From NCBI GenBank assembly GCA_965263065.1, contig CBDHGH010000003.1:2604001-2668000 (forward strand): 64,000 nt of DNA, in the 5' to 3' direction. This document shows, piece after piece, positions 53,184-62,860 of the stretch. A program made the translations under genes and the position numbers. The stretch comes from TK10-74A sp965263065 (GTDB lineage Bacteria; Chloroflexota; Dehalococcoidia; Bin125). Each line of letters starts with the position of its first letter. Position 1 is the first letter of the stretch. The notes beneath the pieces are model-generated. The model was not told the origin of the DNA. It searched no databases and saw only the letters and a program-made list of their open reading frames with translations.

Positions 53184-54095
53184 GTGAAGGTCTATCTTGC
53201 CGCGCCGCGTGGCTTCTGCGCCGGGGTCGATCGGGCGATCGACGTGGTCGAGATCGCCCTCGACCGGTTCGGCCCGCCCGTGTACCTGAAGCACGAGATC
53301 GTGCACAACTCATTCGTCGTGAAATCGCTGGAGGCGCGCGGCGCCGTGACCGTCGAGCACGTCCGGGACATCCCCGAGGGCGCGAACGTGGTGTTCTCGG
53401 CGCACGGCTCGGGCCCGGAGGATTTCGAGGCGGCGCGGGAGCGGAATCTCCACGTGATCGACGCGACCTGCCCGCTGGTGACCAAGGTGCACAACGAGGC
53501 CCGCAAGTACAGCCGGGAGGGGCGCAAGATCATCCTGGTGGGCCACCGCGGTCATCAGGAGGTCAAGGGCACGATGGGACAGGCGCCGATGACTCTCGTG
53601 GACGACCGGGAGGAGTTGAACCTGCCGGCGTGGGACGCATCGACCGAGGTCGCCGTGCTCACCCAGACCACGCTGTCGGTGGACGACACGCGCCGCTCGA
53701 TCGAGTCGATCCAGGAGCGCTTCCCGAGCGTCATCGTCCGCAACGACCTCTGCTACGCGACGACGAACCGCCAGGCCGCCGTGAAGGATCTGTGCGAGCG
53801 GGTCGACGTCGTGCTGGTGATCGGCGCCGCCAACAGCTCGAACTGCAAGCGGCTGCGCGAGGTGGCCGAGGCCCACGGCCGGCCGGCCCACCTCATCGAC
53901 GGCCCCGAAGAACTGGACGACGACTGGCTGATCGGCGTGGACTCGGTGGGGGTGACGTCGGGCGCGTCAACGCCCGAGTCGCTGGTGCACCAGGTCGTCG
54001 AGGCGCTGCGGCCGGATGACGTGCTGCACATCCAGACGGTCGAAGAGGACGTGAGCTTCATCCTGCCGCGCGAGTTCCACGAGCCTACGGACTGA
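53184..54095 (+). CDS. ispH: 4-hydroxy-3-methylbut-2-enyl diphosphate reductase IspH
   Basis: Last enzyme of the MEP isoprenoid pathway, a [4Fe-4S] protein giving IPP and DMAPP. 303 residues from GTG 53184, with GAAAGGGG before it. MKVYLAAPRGFCAGVDRAID has the first cluster Cys, VIDATCPLVTKVH the second, GAANSSNCKRLREVAE the third. The active-site Glu lies in VGHRGHQEVKGTMGQ, Thr in LTQTTLSVDDT, and YATTNRQAAVKDL is conserved. The HxxG loop reads VFSAHGSGPE, with Gly where many have Val. Confidence 0.95.
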   Translation: MKVYLAAPRGFCAGVDRAIDVVEIALDRFGPPVYLKHEIVHNSFVVKSLEARGAVTVEHVRDIPEGANVVFSAHGSGPEDFEAARERNLHVIDATCPLVTKVHNEARKYSREGRKIILVGHRGHQEVKGTMGQAPMTLVDDREELNLPAWDASTEVAVLTQTTLSVDDTRRSIESIQERFPSVIVRNDLCYATTNRQAAVKDLCERVDVVLVIGAANSSNCKRLREVAEAHGRPAHLIDGPEELDDDWLIGVDSVGVTSGASTPESLVHQVVEALRPDDVLHIQTVEEDVSFILPREFHEPTD

Positions 54096-54244
54096 TCGTC
54101 GCGTTCGCGCGATCGCGGACTGCGTCGGGGATGCGAACGCGGCCACGCCCGACTCGCCGCCGCCCGACGCATTCCGGCGGCCCCGCGTCTTGACGAACTT
54201 CGCGCGCTGGAGACGGGGCGGCAACTGGGCATGGCAACGGCGTC

Positions 54245-55138
54245 GTGAGCAGGCAAACCCAGGCATACATGTACGCGGGGGCCGTCGTCCTCCTGTGGGC
54301 GACCGTCGCGTCGGCGTTCAAGCTGTCGCTGCGCTACGTCGAGGCGCCGCACATGCTGCTCTACGCCACGCTCGTGTCGACGGCCGTGCTGCTCGGCGTC
54401 GCGGTCTGGCAGGGCAAGCTGGGGCAGGCGCTCGCGTGCACGCGGAGGCAGTACGCCCGATCGGCGGCGGTGGGGTTCCTGAGCCCCTTCCTGTACTACC
54501 TCGTGCTGTTCGAGGCCTACGACCGCCTGCCCGCGCAAGAGGCGCAACCACTCAACTACACCTGGCCGGTCGTCGTGGTCATCCTCTCGGCGCCGCTGCT
54601 CAAACAGCCGATCGGGCGCGTCTCGCTGGCCGCGATCGGCGTGAGTTTCGTCGGCGTGCTCGTGATCGCGACGCGTGGCGATCTGCTGTCGTTTCGCTTC
54701 AGCGACCCGATCGGGACGGCGCTGGCAGTCGGCAGCGCGTTCATCTGGGCGGCGTTCTGGCTGACCAACGTCCGCGACGACCGCGACGCCGTGGTGAAGC
54801 TGCTGCTGAATTTCGTCTTCGGGCTGATCTTCGTCAGCATCGCGGTCCTCGCGCTGGCGGGCCCGCCTCCGCTCGATGTGCGCGGTATCGCGGGGTCGGC
54901 GTACGCGGGCGTCTTCGAGATGGGGGTCACGTTCGTGCTCTGGATGCGCGCGCTGTCGCTCTCACGCACGACCGCGCAGGTCAGCAACCTCATCTATCTG
55001 TCGCCGTTCCTGTCGCTGGTCCTGATTAACGTGTTCGTCGGGGAGACGATCCTGCCGTCGACGGTGATTGGGCTGCTGTTCATCGTGGGGGGGATCGTGA
55101 TCCGTCGCTTCGATCGGACCGCGCCCCGTCCGGCCTGA
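54245..55138 (+). CDS. EamA/DMT family transporter
   Basis: 297 residues, ten membrane helices in two EamA repeats. AGAVVLLWATVASAFKLSLR opens the first repeat, FLSPFLYYLVLFEAYDRLPA and QPLNYTWPVVVVILSAPLL end it; GTALAVGSAFIWAAFWLTNV opens the second, and LIYLSPFLSLVLINVFVGE ends it. The family exports metabolites or amino acids; the substrate is not predictable. GTG start at 54245 is not supported by a strong ribosome binding site. Confidence 0.9.
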   Translation: MSRQTQAYMYAGAVVLLWATVASAFKLSLRYVEAPHMLLYATLVSTAVLLGVAVWQGKLGQALACTRRQYARSAAVGFLSPFLYYLVLFEAYDRLPAQEAQPLNYTWPVVVVILSAPLLKQPIGRVSLAAIGVSFVGVLVIATRGDLLSFRFSDPIGTALAVGSAFIWAAFWLTNVRDDRDAVVKLLLNFVFGLIFVSIAVLALAGPPPLDVRGIAGSAYAGVFEMGVTFVLWMRALSLSRTTAQVSNLIYLSPFLSLVLINVFVGETILPSTVIGLLFIVGGIVIRRFDRTAPRPA

Positions 55139-55156
55139 GGGCGCGAGGGACGGATG

Positions 55157-55528
55157 TCACTCCGTGGCCTCGATAACGACGCGTCCGCCGTCCTCCACGT
55201 CCATGTGCAGGCTGTGGCCGTCGAGCAGTCGCATCCCGACGAGCGGAGTCGTGTCGGACATATGGGCATCGACATCCTGGGGGTGGCCGTCCCACAGCAC
55301 CGTGGCGCTGTGGACATCGAAGGTCACCTCACTGCCATCGGCCAGGAGCGCCGGGTTGCTGGTCACGAAGGGCAATTCCAGTGCCAAGGCCAACGCCGGC
55401 GGTAGCGTGAGGTACCCGTTGTAGCCGGTATCGACAATGGCCTCGATCTCCCGGCTCTGCCCCGACGGGCCTCGCACCGCGAGCCGTACGATGGGTTCGT
55501 AGGCGGCGTTCACCGCGCCACGGATCAC
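55157..55528 (-). CDS. Clan AA (retropepsin-like) aspartic protease
   Basis: 123 residues from GTG 55526-55528, whose first bases overlap the stop of the upstream gene (GTGA). The motif EAIVDTGYNGYLTLPPALAL contains the catalytic DTG, with hydrophobic residues before and Leu-Pro after as in retropepsin-like clan AA proteases of cyanobacteria and Chloroflexi. A single DTG per chain implies a homodimer. VGMRLLDGHSLHMDVEDGG forms the C-terminal lobe. The coupled 92-residue partner gene suggests an interacting pair. Confidence 0.8.
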   Translation of the reverse strand: MIRGAVNAAYEPIVRLAVRGPSGQSREIEAIVDTGYNGYLTLPPALALALELPFVTSNPALLADGSEVTFDVHSATVLWDGHPQDVDAHMSDTTPLVGMRLLDGHSLHMDVEDGGRVVIEATE

Positions 55529-55803
55529 GGGGCACGCCGCAGCGACCCGCCGCCGAACTTGTAGATCGCCCGATGGCCCACCCGCAAGGACCACACGTTG
55601 ATCGCCTCCGGACGCTGCGCCCGCAGTCGGTCTGCCGCGGCCAGGAGGCCGTCGGCGATGGCCCAGCTTCCGCTGTCCACGTCGATGGAGACGATCTCCC
55701 CGTCGTGGTCCGCCACGACCTGCTTGCGGACATCGCGCTCGTAGATCTCGTCGCCCAAGCGGGCGATCTCATCCTTGGGGCGGGTTGGTCCAGTGCGGCT
55801 CAC
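55525..55803 (-). CDS. Small protein paired with the clan AA protease
   Basis: 92 residues from GTG 55801-55803, with TAGGAGG 6 bases before, a strong site. Charged N-terminus (TGPTRPKDEIARLGDEIYER), then HDGEIVSIDVDSGSWAIADG, LLAAADRLRAQRPEAINVW and a C-terminal VGHRAIYKFGGG. I recall similar small proteins sitting before DTG proteases in Chloroflexi and cyanobacteria, but I know no function. The tight coupling is toxin-antitoxin-like in layout; that is only an inference. Confidence 0.7.
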   Translation of the reverse strand: MSRTGPTRPKDEIARLGDEIYERDVRKQVVADHDGEIVSIDVDSGSWAIADGLLAAADRLRAQRPEAINVWSLRVGHRAIYKFGGGSLRRAP

Positions 55804-55882
55804 GTTGTCCTCCTAATCCCGGTTCCTCAGCGAGCAGGATAGCGCACGCCGCAGGCCGCAGTGCCGTACGTCATGTCCAATC

Positions 55883-55954
55883 TGGTGGGCCCGCCAGGAT
55901 TCGAACCCCCGAGCGGTTAGGAGCCGCCTGCTCCGATCTCTGAGCTACGGGCCC
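55883..55954 (-). tRNA. tRNA-Arg (CCT)-like gene, shortened T-arm region
   Basis: 72 bases including CCA, about four short of normal. Acceptor GGGCCCG / CGGGCCC is perfect, anticodon stem GGCGG / CCGCT with loop CTCCTAA gives CCT (Arg), and TTCGAAT is a proper T loop. Between the anticodon stem and the T loop there are only six bases (CGGGGG), and the T stem sides GGGGG and CCTGG pair poorly. Either a degenerate gene or a tRNA with very short variable region. Confidence 0.65.
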
Positions 55955-56104
55955 ACGCGTGGAGGCACGGCCGCGGTCGCACGGGTGGGGGGAGGGCGAG
56001 TCCGACAGCGGGTGCGGGCAGGCGCGACTGCGGACTTCTCGCTGGGCAGTCCCAATATGAACGCTGGATTGTAGAACGCTACCTGGTTTCGAGGCGGGTT
56101 GCGA

Positions 56105-57853
56105 CTACTCGTACCAGCCCGATCCAAATAGGAGCCCGTCATGCCGCACAATCCAAGTGTGTTTCTGACGATGCTCGCCCGATTCCGGGTTGAGCAACAC
56201 ATAGTCGAGCCAATGACCCGCCTCAGTGGCGCTCAGTAAGTCGTCGCCATAGAAATACCCCGTGGCGTCCACACGGAGGCTGGGATCACGCCCTCGAAAC
56301 TGCGGGTTATGGTGGGCTATCGTGTAGCCATCTTCGTCGATGATGAAGACGTACCACTGGCCGTCGATGCTCTCCTTCGTGTTGTAGTAGGCGACGGTCT
56401 CCTCCAGGCCCAGGGCCACGTACAGGTTCATCGCCTGCTGCACGAAGGCCTTGGTGTAGGCGGGGGCGTCGGACTTGCCCGGGCCGCGTTCGTACCAGCC
56501 GGAGCCGAAGGTGATGCCGTCGTGGCTGACCACCCAGGAATGCTTGGTCTCCACCACGCCAGAGGCTGGATTGGGATAGGTGTAGTCGAACCAGGCGCCG
56601 TCCTGGTCGGCCGAGGCGGCGACGGCGGACCCGGTGGGGTAGGCGTTGGGTCCGCGGGCTTGCGAGCTGTGCTCGCCCACCAGGTCGGGGTTGGCGGCAT
56701 GCGCGACGATGGTCTGGTTCTCGTCGATGATGAAGACGTACCACTGGCCGTCGATGCTCTCCTTCGCGTTGTAGTAGGCGACGGTCTCCTCCAGGCCCAG
56801 GGCCACGTACAGGTTCATCGCCTGCTGCACGAAGGCCTTGGTGTAGGCGGGGCCATCGGACTTGCCCGGGCCGCGTTCGTACCAGCCGGAGCCGAAGGTA
56901 ATGCCGTCGTGGCTGACCACCCAGGAATGCTTGGTCTCCACCACGCCAGAGGCTGGATTGGGATAGGTGTAGTCGAACCAGGCGCCGTCCTGGTCGGCCG
57001 AGGCGGCGACGGCGGACCCGGTGGGGTAGGCGTTGGGTCCGCGGGCCTGCGAGATGTGCTCGCCCACCAGGTCGGGGTTGGCGGCATGCGCGACGATGGT
57101 CTGGTTCTCGTCGATGATGAAGACGTACCACTGGCCGTCGATGCTCTCCTTCGTGTTGTAGTAGCCGACGGTCTCCTCCAGGCCCAGGGCCACGTACAGG
57201 TTCATCGCCTGCTGCACGAAGGCCTTGGTGTAGGCGGGGCCATCGGACTTGCCCGGGCCGCGTTCGTACCAGCCGGAGCCGAAGGTAATGCCGTCGTGGC
57301 TGACCACCCAGGAATGCTTGGTCTCCACCACGCCAGAGGCTGGATTGGGATAGGTGTAGTCGAACCAGGCGCCGTCCTGGTCGGCCGAGGCGGCGACGGC
57401 GGACCCGGTGGGGTAGGCGTTGGGTCCGCGGGCTTGCGAGATGTGCTCGCCCACCAGGTCGGGGTTGGCGGCATGCGCGACGATGGTCTGGTTCTCGTCG
57501 ATGATGAAGACGTACCACTGGCCGTCGATGCTCTCCTTCGTGTTATAGTAAGCGACGGTGGCATCGAGTCCTTCCGATTCGTATCTGCTGATGGCGTCTC
57601 TGACGAGGAACTTGGTGTAGTCGGCGGACATCGACCTGGGAGGAACGGACGCCGTGGTATAACCCGTGTCCAACTGCTCCTGTATCTGCTCAATGAGAGA
57701 TGCGACGGCGGCCTCATCCACGAGGGCAGGTGCGCCCGCGGATCCTTGCGGCCCGGGAGGCCCCTGCTCCCCGGCGGGCCCGGCATCTCCTGTGCAGGCG
57801 GCAATTGACAGGATAAGAGCGATGATCGGGATTACTGTGATGAACGTGCGCAT
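56105..57853 (-). CDS. Lipoprotein with four tandem Cache sensor domains
   Basis: 582 residues from ATG 57851-57853, with AGAAGG before it. Signal and lipobox TVIPIIALILSIAAC are followed by a collagen-like GPAGEQGPPGPQGSAGAP and a linker. Then four repeats of 129 residues each, a Cache-type extracellular ligand-binding fold: AMNLYVALGLEETV, KESIDGQWYVFIIDENQTIV, AHAANPDLVGEHISQARGPN, GAWFDYTYPNPASGVVETKH and WVVSHDGITFGSGWYE. Repeat 4 diverges after YVFIIDEDGYTIAHHNP. No kinase or chemotaxis output is fused, so it would need a partner. Downstream of tRNA-Ile on the same strand. Confidence 0.85.
   Translation of the reverse strand: MRTFITVIPIIALILSIAACTGDAGPAGEQGPPGPQGSAGAPALVDEAAVASLIEQIQEQLDTGYTTASVPPRSMSADYTKFLVRDAISRYESEGLDATVAYYNTKESIDGQWYVFIIDENQTIVAHAANPDLVGEHISQARGPNAYPTGSAVAASADQDGAWFDYTYPNPASGVVETKHSWVVSHDGITFGSGWYERGPGKSDGPAYTKAFVQQAMNLYVALGLEETVGYYNTKESIDGQWYVFIIDENQTIVAHAANPDLVGEHISQARGPNAYPTGSAVAASADQDGAWFDYTYPNPASGVVETKHSWVVSHDGITFGSGWYERGPGKSDGPAYTKAFVQQAMNLYVALGLEETVAYYNAKESIDGQWYVFIIDENQTIVAHAANPDLVGEHSSQARGPNAYPTGSAVAASADQDGAWFDYTYPNPASGVVETKHSWVVSHDGITFGSGWYERGPGKSDAPAYTKAFVQQAMNLYVALGLEETVAYYNTKESIDGQWYVFIIDEDGYTIAHHNPQFRGRDPSLRVDATGYFYGDDLLSATEAGHWLDYVLLNPESGEHRQKHTWIVRHDGLLFGSGWYE
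56336..57553 (-). repeat. Near-identical 387-bp tandem repeats inside the Cache gene
   Basis: The sequence AAGACGTACCACTGGCCG begins at 56346, 56733, 57120 and 57507, spaced exactly 387 bases. Over about 1.2 kb the copies differ by only a few bases each (for example AGCTGTG versus AGATGTG). This points to recent duplication or continuing gene conversion. Confidence 0.92.
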
Positions 57854-58071
57854 TGTCAGACCTTCTGATTGTGGCAAGCGCCGTGTCGCCCGCTGTGCCT
57901 GGCGACTCGCTTCGATGTCCGTTGGACGGAAGAACGGCTTCGATTTTCTCCGGCCGGCGCCGCCTGCCGAGGGCCCGCGCGACCGCAGCCGACGCTGGGC
58001 AAGACGCGCCCGTGATCTCAGAGTTGAACAGTGCGGGAGATCCCCCGGCGGGCGTCGTCGACCGTCACGAG

Positions 58072-58148
58072 TGGTGGGCCATCCTGGACTCGAACCAGGG
58101 ACCTCAGTCTTATCAGGACTGCGCTCTAACCAGCTGAGCTAATGGCCC
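58072..58148 (-). tRNA. tRNA-Ile (GAT)
   Basis: 77 bases with encoded CCA. Acceptor GGGCCAT / ATGGCCC, D-arm GCTCAGCTGGTTAGAGC, anticodon loop CTGATAA with GAT, T-arm GGTTCGAGTCC. It lies 213 bases past the 16S 3' end, as in a 16S-23S spacer, but no 23S follows. The next 218 bases up to the Cache gene show no gene. Confidence 0.97.
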
Positions 58149-58216
58149 ACAGGCGCCGGGCGCCATCCTACAGGGACTCGAGGATCGGCGGGCCGCCGAC
58201 CGGGGGGCGACGGCCG

Positions 58217-58250
58217 CTTCACCGCTGGAGAGCGAAAGAGAGCATGCTCC
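58217..58250 (-). promoter_or_regulatory. 16S rRNA trailer arm of the processing stem
   Basis: CTTCACCGCTGGAGAGCGAA and AGAGAGCATGCTCC on the plus strand repeat, nearly exactly, the sense leader sequence found before 16S. In the transcript, trailer and leader are therefore complementary over about 25-30 bases and would form the RNase III processing stalk around 16S. Confidence 0.7.
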
Positions 58251-58361
58251 GGATGGGGGACGGGCTTGGGCCGACGGCGGTCCGGCCGCCGATGTCGGCT
58301 TGCGATCGACCTGCGAGTTGTCCGCCAGCCGCCGTGAGGCGGTGACGGAACGGACTCCCTA

Positions 58362-59857
<1,496 letters not shown>

Positions 59858-59951
59858 GGTCCAAGCGTGTCGCCTCAAAGAAGCGACGACGGTTCAAACA
59901 TGCGTCCGCTGCCGCGGCCGAAGCCGCGGCGCCGGACGGGTTCGTCCGCCC

Positions 59952-59985
59952 AAGCACACTGCTCTTTCGCTCTCCAGTTGTGAAG
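59952..59985 (-). promoter_or_regulatory. 16S rRNA leader arm of the processing stem
   Basis: In the transcribed direction CTTCACAACTGGAGAGCGAA then AGAGCAGTGTGCTT, complementary to the trailer at 58217-58250 apart from a few mismatches. It lies about 95 bases before the 16S 5' end. The rest of the 244-bp gap up to tilS must hold the rRNA promoter; I see no clear -35/-10 pair. Confidence 0.7.
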
Positions 59986-60101
59986 GTGCCGCCGGTGCCC
60001 CGGCCCCCCGCTCCCACGGTCGATGCGGCGATCACGGGAGGAGGCGAACCTCCCCCGCTGCCAAACACGACCTGGGCACCACGGGGGTGCGCCCACGCGC
60101 A

Positions 60102-61247
60102 TCAGTGAAGGTACCGCCGGGCGTTGGGCGTGTCAAACGATCGGGCGCGCGCATCCGCTGTCGCGGGGGGCGCGGCGTCGCGCCGGAGGCAGAGCCGGTC
60201 CCCGGCCGCCTCCGCCACGACGCCGCCCGCGCACTGCACCTGGTGCCCGCCCTGGGCCGCGAGCCGCAGCAGCGCCCGCGTGCGATCCCAGTCCGGCGCC
60301 TCCCCACCGAGGGCGATGACCTGACGCCGCAGCAGGCGCGCCCGGATGGCGCGGGGCTGCCGGGCCAGGGCGCGACGGCTGAACGCGACCGTGGCGGGCG
60401 GCGCCGGCGGGGCGCCGGCGTCGGCGCGCAGCGCCTGCAGGGCGTCGCTGGTGAGATCATCGAGCAGGGCGCGATCGATGGACACGGCGCCGGCCAGCGC
60501 GGCCAGGCGCGGGACGATGGCCGGGTTGATCGATTGCAGCGCGGGGAGGATGTCGCGGCGGAGGCGCACGCGCGTGAAGGCGGGGTCGTCGTTGGCGGGG
60601 TCGTGGGCGGGGACGACGCCGGCCGCGGCGCAGAGCGCCAGGGTCTGCTCGCGGCGGATGTCGAGCATGGGCCGCAGCAGGGGCGTCCGAGCGCCCGGCC
60701 GCGGAACCGTGCCGGCGGCGGCCATGCCGGCCAGCCCGTCGCTGCCGCTGCCGCGGATCAGATGCAGCAGCACCGACTCGGCCTGGTCGTCCATCGTGTG
60801 CCCCACGACGATGGCGTGGGCGGAGCGGCCGTCGAAGGCATCGGCGGCGAGCCCCAGCAGGGCGTCGTAGCGCAGCGCGCGGGCGGCGGCCTCGAGGCCG
60901 TCACCGCAGCGCGCCGCCGCGGCGGGGGCGTCGACGTGGCGCGTGCGCAGGGGGACTCCGGCGTGGTCGGCGACGGCGCGCGCACTGTCCGCGAACTCCC
61001 GGCGCGCGGCCGCCGGCGCGATGCCGTGGTCGATGTGCGCCGCCACGATCGACCAGCCCTCGCGCTCGGCGCCGGCGGCCAGCGCCAGGAGCAGGGCGCT
61101 GGAGTCGGGGCCGCCGGAGAGGCCGACGAGCAAGCGGCGGGGCCGGTCGATGGCCAGGCCGTCGAGGGCGACGCGGCAGGCGCGCTGAATGCGGCCGGCG
61201 ATATCACGGCTCGCGCGGTCGGCGAAGAGGGGGCGCGAGACGCTCAT
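60102..61247 (-). CDS. tilS: tRNA(Ile)-lysidine synthase TilS
   Basis: Converts C34 of tRNA-Ile(CAT) to lysidine so that it reads AUA. 381 residues. The PP-loop LLVGLSGGPDSSALLLAL lies near 40-57, AAHIDHGIAPAAARREF and VVGHTMDDQAESVLLHL follow, then RPMLDIRREQTLALCAAAG. The C-terminal substrate-binding part is short and Ala/Arg-rich. First of a possible run with the FtsB-like gene 20 bp upstream; tilS next to a divIC/ftsB gene is a common layout. Confidence 0.95.
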   Translation of the reverse strand: MSVSRPLFADRASRDIAGRIQRACRVALDGLAIDRPRRLLVGLSGGPDSSALLLALAAGAEREGWSIVAAHIDHGIAPAAARREFADSARAVADHAGVPLRTRHVDAPAAAARCGDGLEAAARALRYDALLGLAADAFDGRSAHAIVVGHTMDDQAESVLLHLIRGSGSDGLAGMAAAGTVPRPGARTPLLRPMLDIRREQTLALCAAAGVVPAHDPANDDPAFTRVRLRRDILPALQSINPAIVPRLAALAGAVSIDRALLDDLTSDALQALRADAGAPPAPPATVAFSRRALARQPRAIRARLLRRQVIALGGEAPDWDRTRALLRLAAQGGHQVQCAGGVVAEAAGDRLCLRRDAAPPATADARARSFDTPNARRYLH

Positions 61248-61268
61248 CGGCGCACCGCGCAGGACGGG

Positions 61269-61841
61269 TCAGGGGATGAGCCCGGCGCTGGTCGTCGCGA
61301 TGGGCGGCGCCGGGGTCCCGTCGCCGCCAGTGGCATACGCCAGGTCGCCGGTCTCGATCTGCGTGGCGGGATGCGGCAGCAGGTTGGCCCACCAGGGCGA
61401 GCGGAAGACGTTGATGCCGGGGCGCAGCGGGGCCTGGATGGCGAACGCTTCCTCGCCGACGCGGACGAGGCCGAGCTCCTCCCGCGCGACCCGCTCGATG
61501 TATTCGTCGGAGTCGAGGAAGGCGACGAGCGCCTCCAGCTGGTCGGCCTGCCACTCGAGGTCATCGATCTCCTCCCTGAGGACGACGACGCGGGCGTCGA
61601 GCGTGTTGGTGTTCAGGACGCCGTCCATCGCCGTGAAGACAAAGTAGCCAACCAGGGCCAGCGCGCCGAAGAAGAGCAGCAGCGGGGTCAGGCGGCGGCG
61701 GCGCGGGAAGGCCTCGATGGGGGACGGGCGGGCGTCGGCCGCGCCGGGCGAGGGCGGCTTGGAGAACGCCGTCTCGGCGGCGAAAGGGTCGACGCTCGGA
61801 GAGCGAACGCCGAACGAATGCCAGGAGCGCCGGTTGGGCAT
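61269..61841 (-). CDS. FtsB/DivIC-like septum formation protein
   Basis: 190 residues from ATG 61839-61841. Cytoplasmic basic/Pro-rich N-terminus of about 65 residues, one membrane helix (LTPLLLFFGALALVGYFVFT), an extracytoplasmic coiled coil (LDARVVVLREEIDDLEWQAD) and the family segment DEYIERVAREELGLVRVGEE. It should take part in the divisome with FtsL/FtsQ. The last 60 residues, Pro/Ala-rich, exceed the usual FtsB. Upstream of tilS on the same strand. Confidence 0.85.
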   Translation of the reverse strand: MPNRRSWHSFGVRSPSVDPFAAETAFSKPPSPGAADARPSPIEAFPRRRRLTPLLLFFGALALVGYFVFTAMDGVLNTNTLDARVVVLREEIDDLEWQADQLEALVAFLDSDEYIERVAREELGLVRVGEEAFAIQAPLRPGINVFRSPWWANLLPHPATQIETGDLAYATGGDGTPAPPIATTSAGLIP

Positions 61842-61899
61842 CGCGTCACCGGCCCACCACCGCGCGCACCGTAACACAGCGGATCCGGCCGGGCGAGAC

Positions 61900-62550
61900 T
61901 CAGGCGCGCAGGTCGGGGGGCAGGTGCGACGTGTCGTTGAGCGTGCGCAGCACGACCTGCCCGCGACGTCGCTCCAGGATGGTGCGCCCGGCGAGGTCGG
62001 TCTCGAAGCGCCGCCAGCAGCGCAAGTCCAACTCGAGCGCCGCGCAGAGCAGCACCTTGATCACGAAGTTGTGGCAGACGAGGACCGTTGTCGCGGGTGC
62101 GCCCATGTCTGACGGAGCAGCGCCGGGCGGGACGCCGAGATGCGGGGCGAGGACCGGCCAGGCGCGACGCTGCACGTCGGCCAGCGACTCGCCGCCGGGC
62201 ATGGCCAGGGCGCCGCTGTCGTCCTGCATCCAGCGCTCCAGGAAGTCCGCGTAGCGGGCGCGGGCGTCGGCCCAGGCGAGGCCCTCCATGCGCCCGACGT
62301 CCAGCTCGATCAGGCCGTCGTGGGTCTCGACCGGGAGGCCGTGGGGCGCCGCGACGGCGTCGGCGGCGTCGGCGGCGCGCCGCAGCGGGCTGCTCAGGAC
62401 GCGCCGGATCGGTTCGCCCGCCAGCGCCCGGCCCAGCGCCGCGACTTGCCGCCGGCCGCGATCGGTGAGCGGGGAGTCCGCCCGGCCGAGGCTGCGGCCG
62501 TCGCGATTGGCTTCCGACTCACCGTGGCGGATCAGGATCACGCGGGCCAT
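61900..62550 (-). CDS. Histidine phosphatase (phosphoglycerate-mutase-like)
   Basis: 216 residues from ATG 62548-62550. MARVILIRHGESEANRDGRS holds the RHG catalytic motif; VLSSPLRRAADAADAVA, LIELDVGRMEGLAW with the proton-donor Glu, and TTVLVCHNFVIKVLLCA with the second His complete the active site. Substrate unknown: alpha-ribazole phosphatase, sugar phosphatase and cofactor-dependent mutase all share this pattern. 58 bp before the FtsB-like gene. Confidence 0.9.
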   Translation of the reverse strand: MARVILIRHGESEANRDGRSLGRADSPLTDRGRRQVAALGRALAGEPIRRVLSSPLRRAADAADAVAAPHGLPVETHDGLIELDVGRMEGLAWADARARYADFLERWMQDDSGALAMPGGESLADVQRRAWPVLAPHLGVPPGAAPSDMGAPATTVLVCHNFVIKVLLCAALELDLRCWRRFETDLAGRTILERRRGQVVLRTLNDTSHLPPDLRA

Positions 62551-62651
62551 GGCGGAGTGCCTGCTCCCATCGATCGCAGCGAGGCGGACGACGGGTGCCG
62601 CCTCGTTGGGCCGAGCGTAGCGTCGGCCGTCGGCGGGGCAGGGGGTCGGGT

Positions 62652-62708
62652 GGGGAACCTCACCCCCTAACCCCCTCTCCATCTGAAGCGATGGAGAGGG
62701 GGGACCGG
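62652..62708. repeat. Dispersed hairpin repeat, copy C (reverse orientation)
   Basis: GGGAACCTCACCCCCTAA, CCCCCTCTCCATC, loop, GATGGAGAGGGGGGACCGG: the reverse complement of copies A and B. It lies in the 310-bp gap between the histidine phosphatase and the second solute-binding protein gene, again beside a gene of that family. The rest of the gap holds a promoter and no gene. Confidence 0.82.
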
Positions 62709-62766
62709 AAGGGGAATCGGGGCGAGATCGTCGCGAACCCACGAAACGATAGGGTCAATAAACTGG

Positions 62767-62796
62767 TTGACGAGCCCCGGCTGCATCCGGCATACT
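62767..62796 (+). promoter_or_regulatory. Sigma-70-like promoter of the second SBP gene
   Basis: TTGACG at 62767-62772 and CATACT at 62791-62796, 18-base spacer, about 65 bases before the ATG. The -35 matches consensus in five of six positions. Confidence 0.55.
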
Positions 62797-62860
62797 TCCC
62801 TCGCTCGTGTACCGAGCGGTCTCACAACGCGACAGCCCGGAACCCAGAAAGGGGATTGTC

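Noticed and set aside
56336..57553. Regular direct repeats considered as a CRISPR or satellite array
   Set aside because: Repeats are 387 bp, without spacers, and in frame within one protein; they are protein domains. No CRISPR-like short repeats or cas genes were seen anywhere.
59959..59972. TGCTCTTT-like sequence resembling boxA of rRNA antitermination
   Set aside because: It reads that way only on the plus strand, while 16S is transcribed from the minus strand; it is better explained as one arm of the processing stem.
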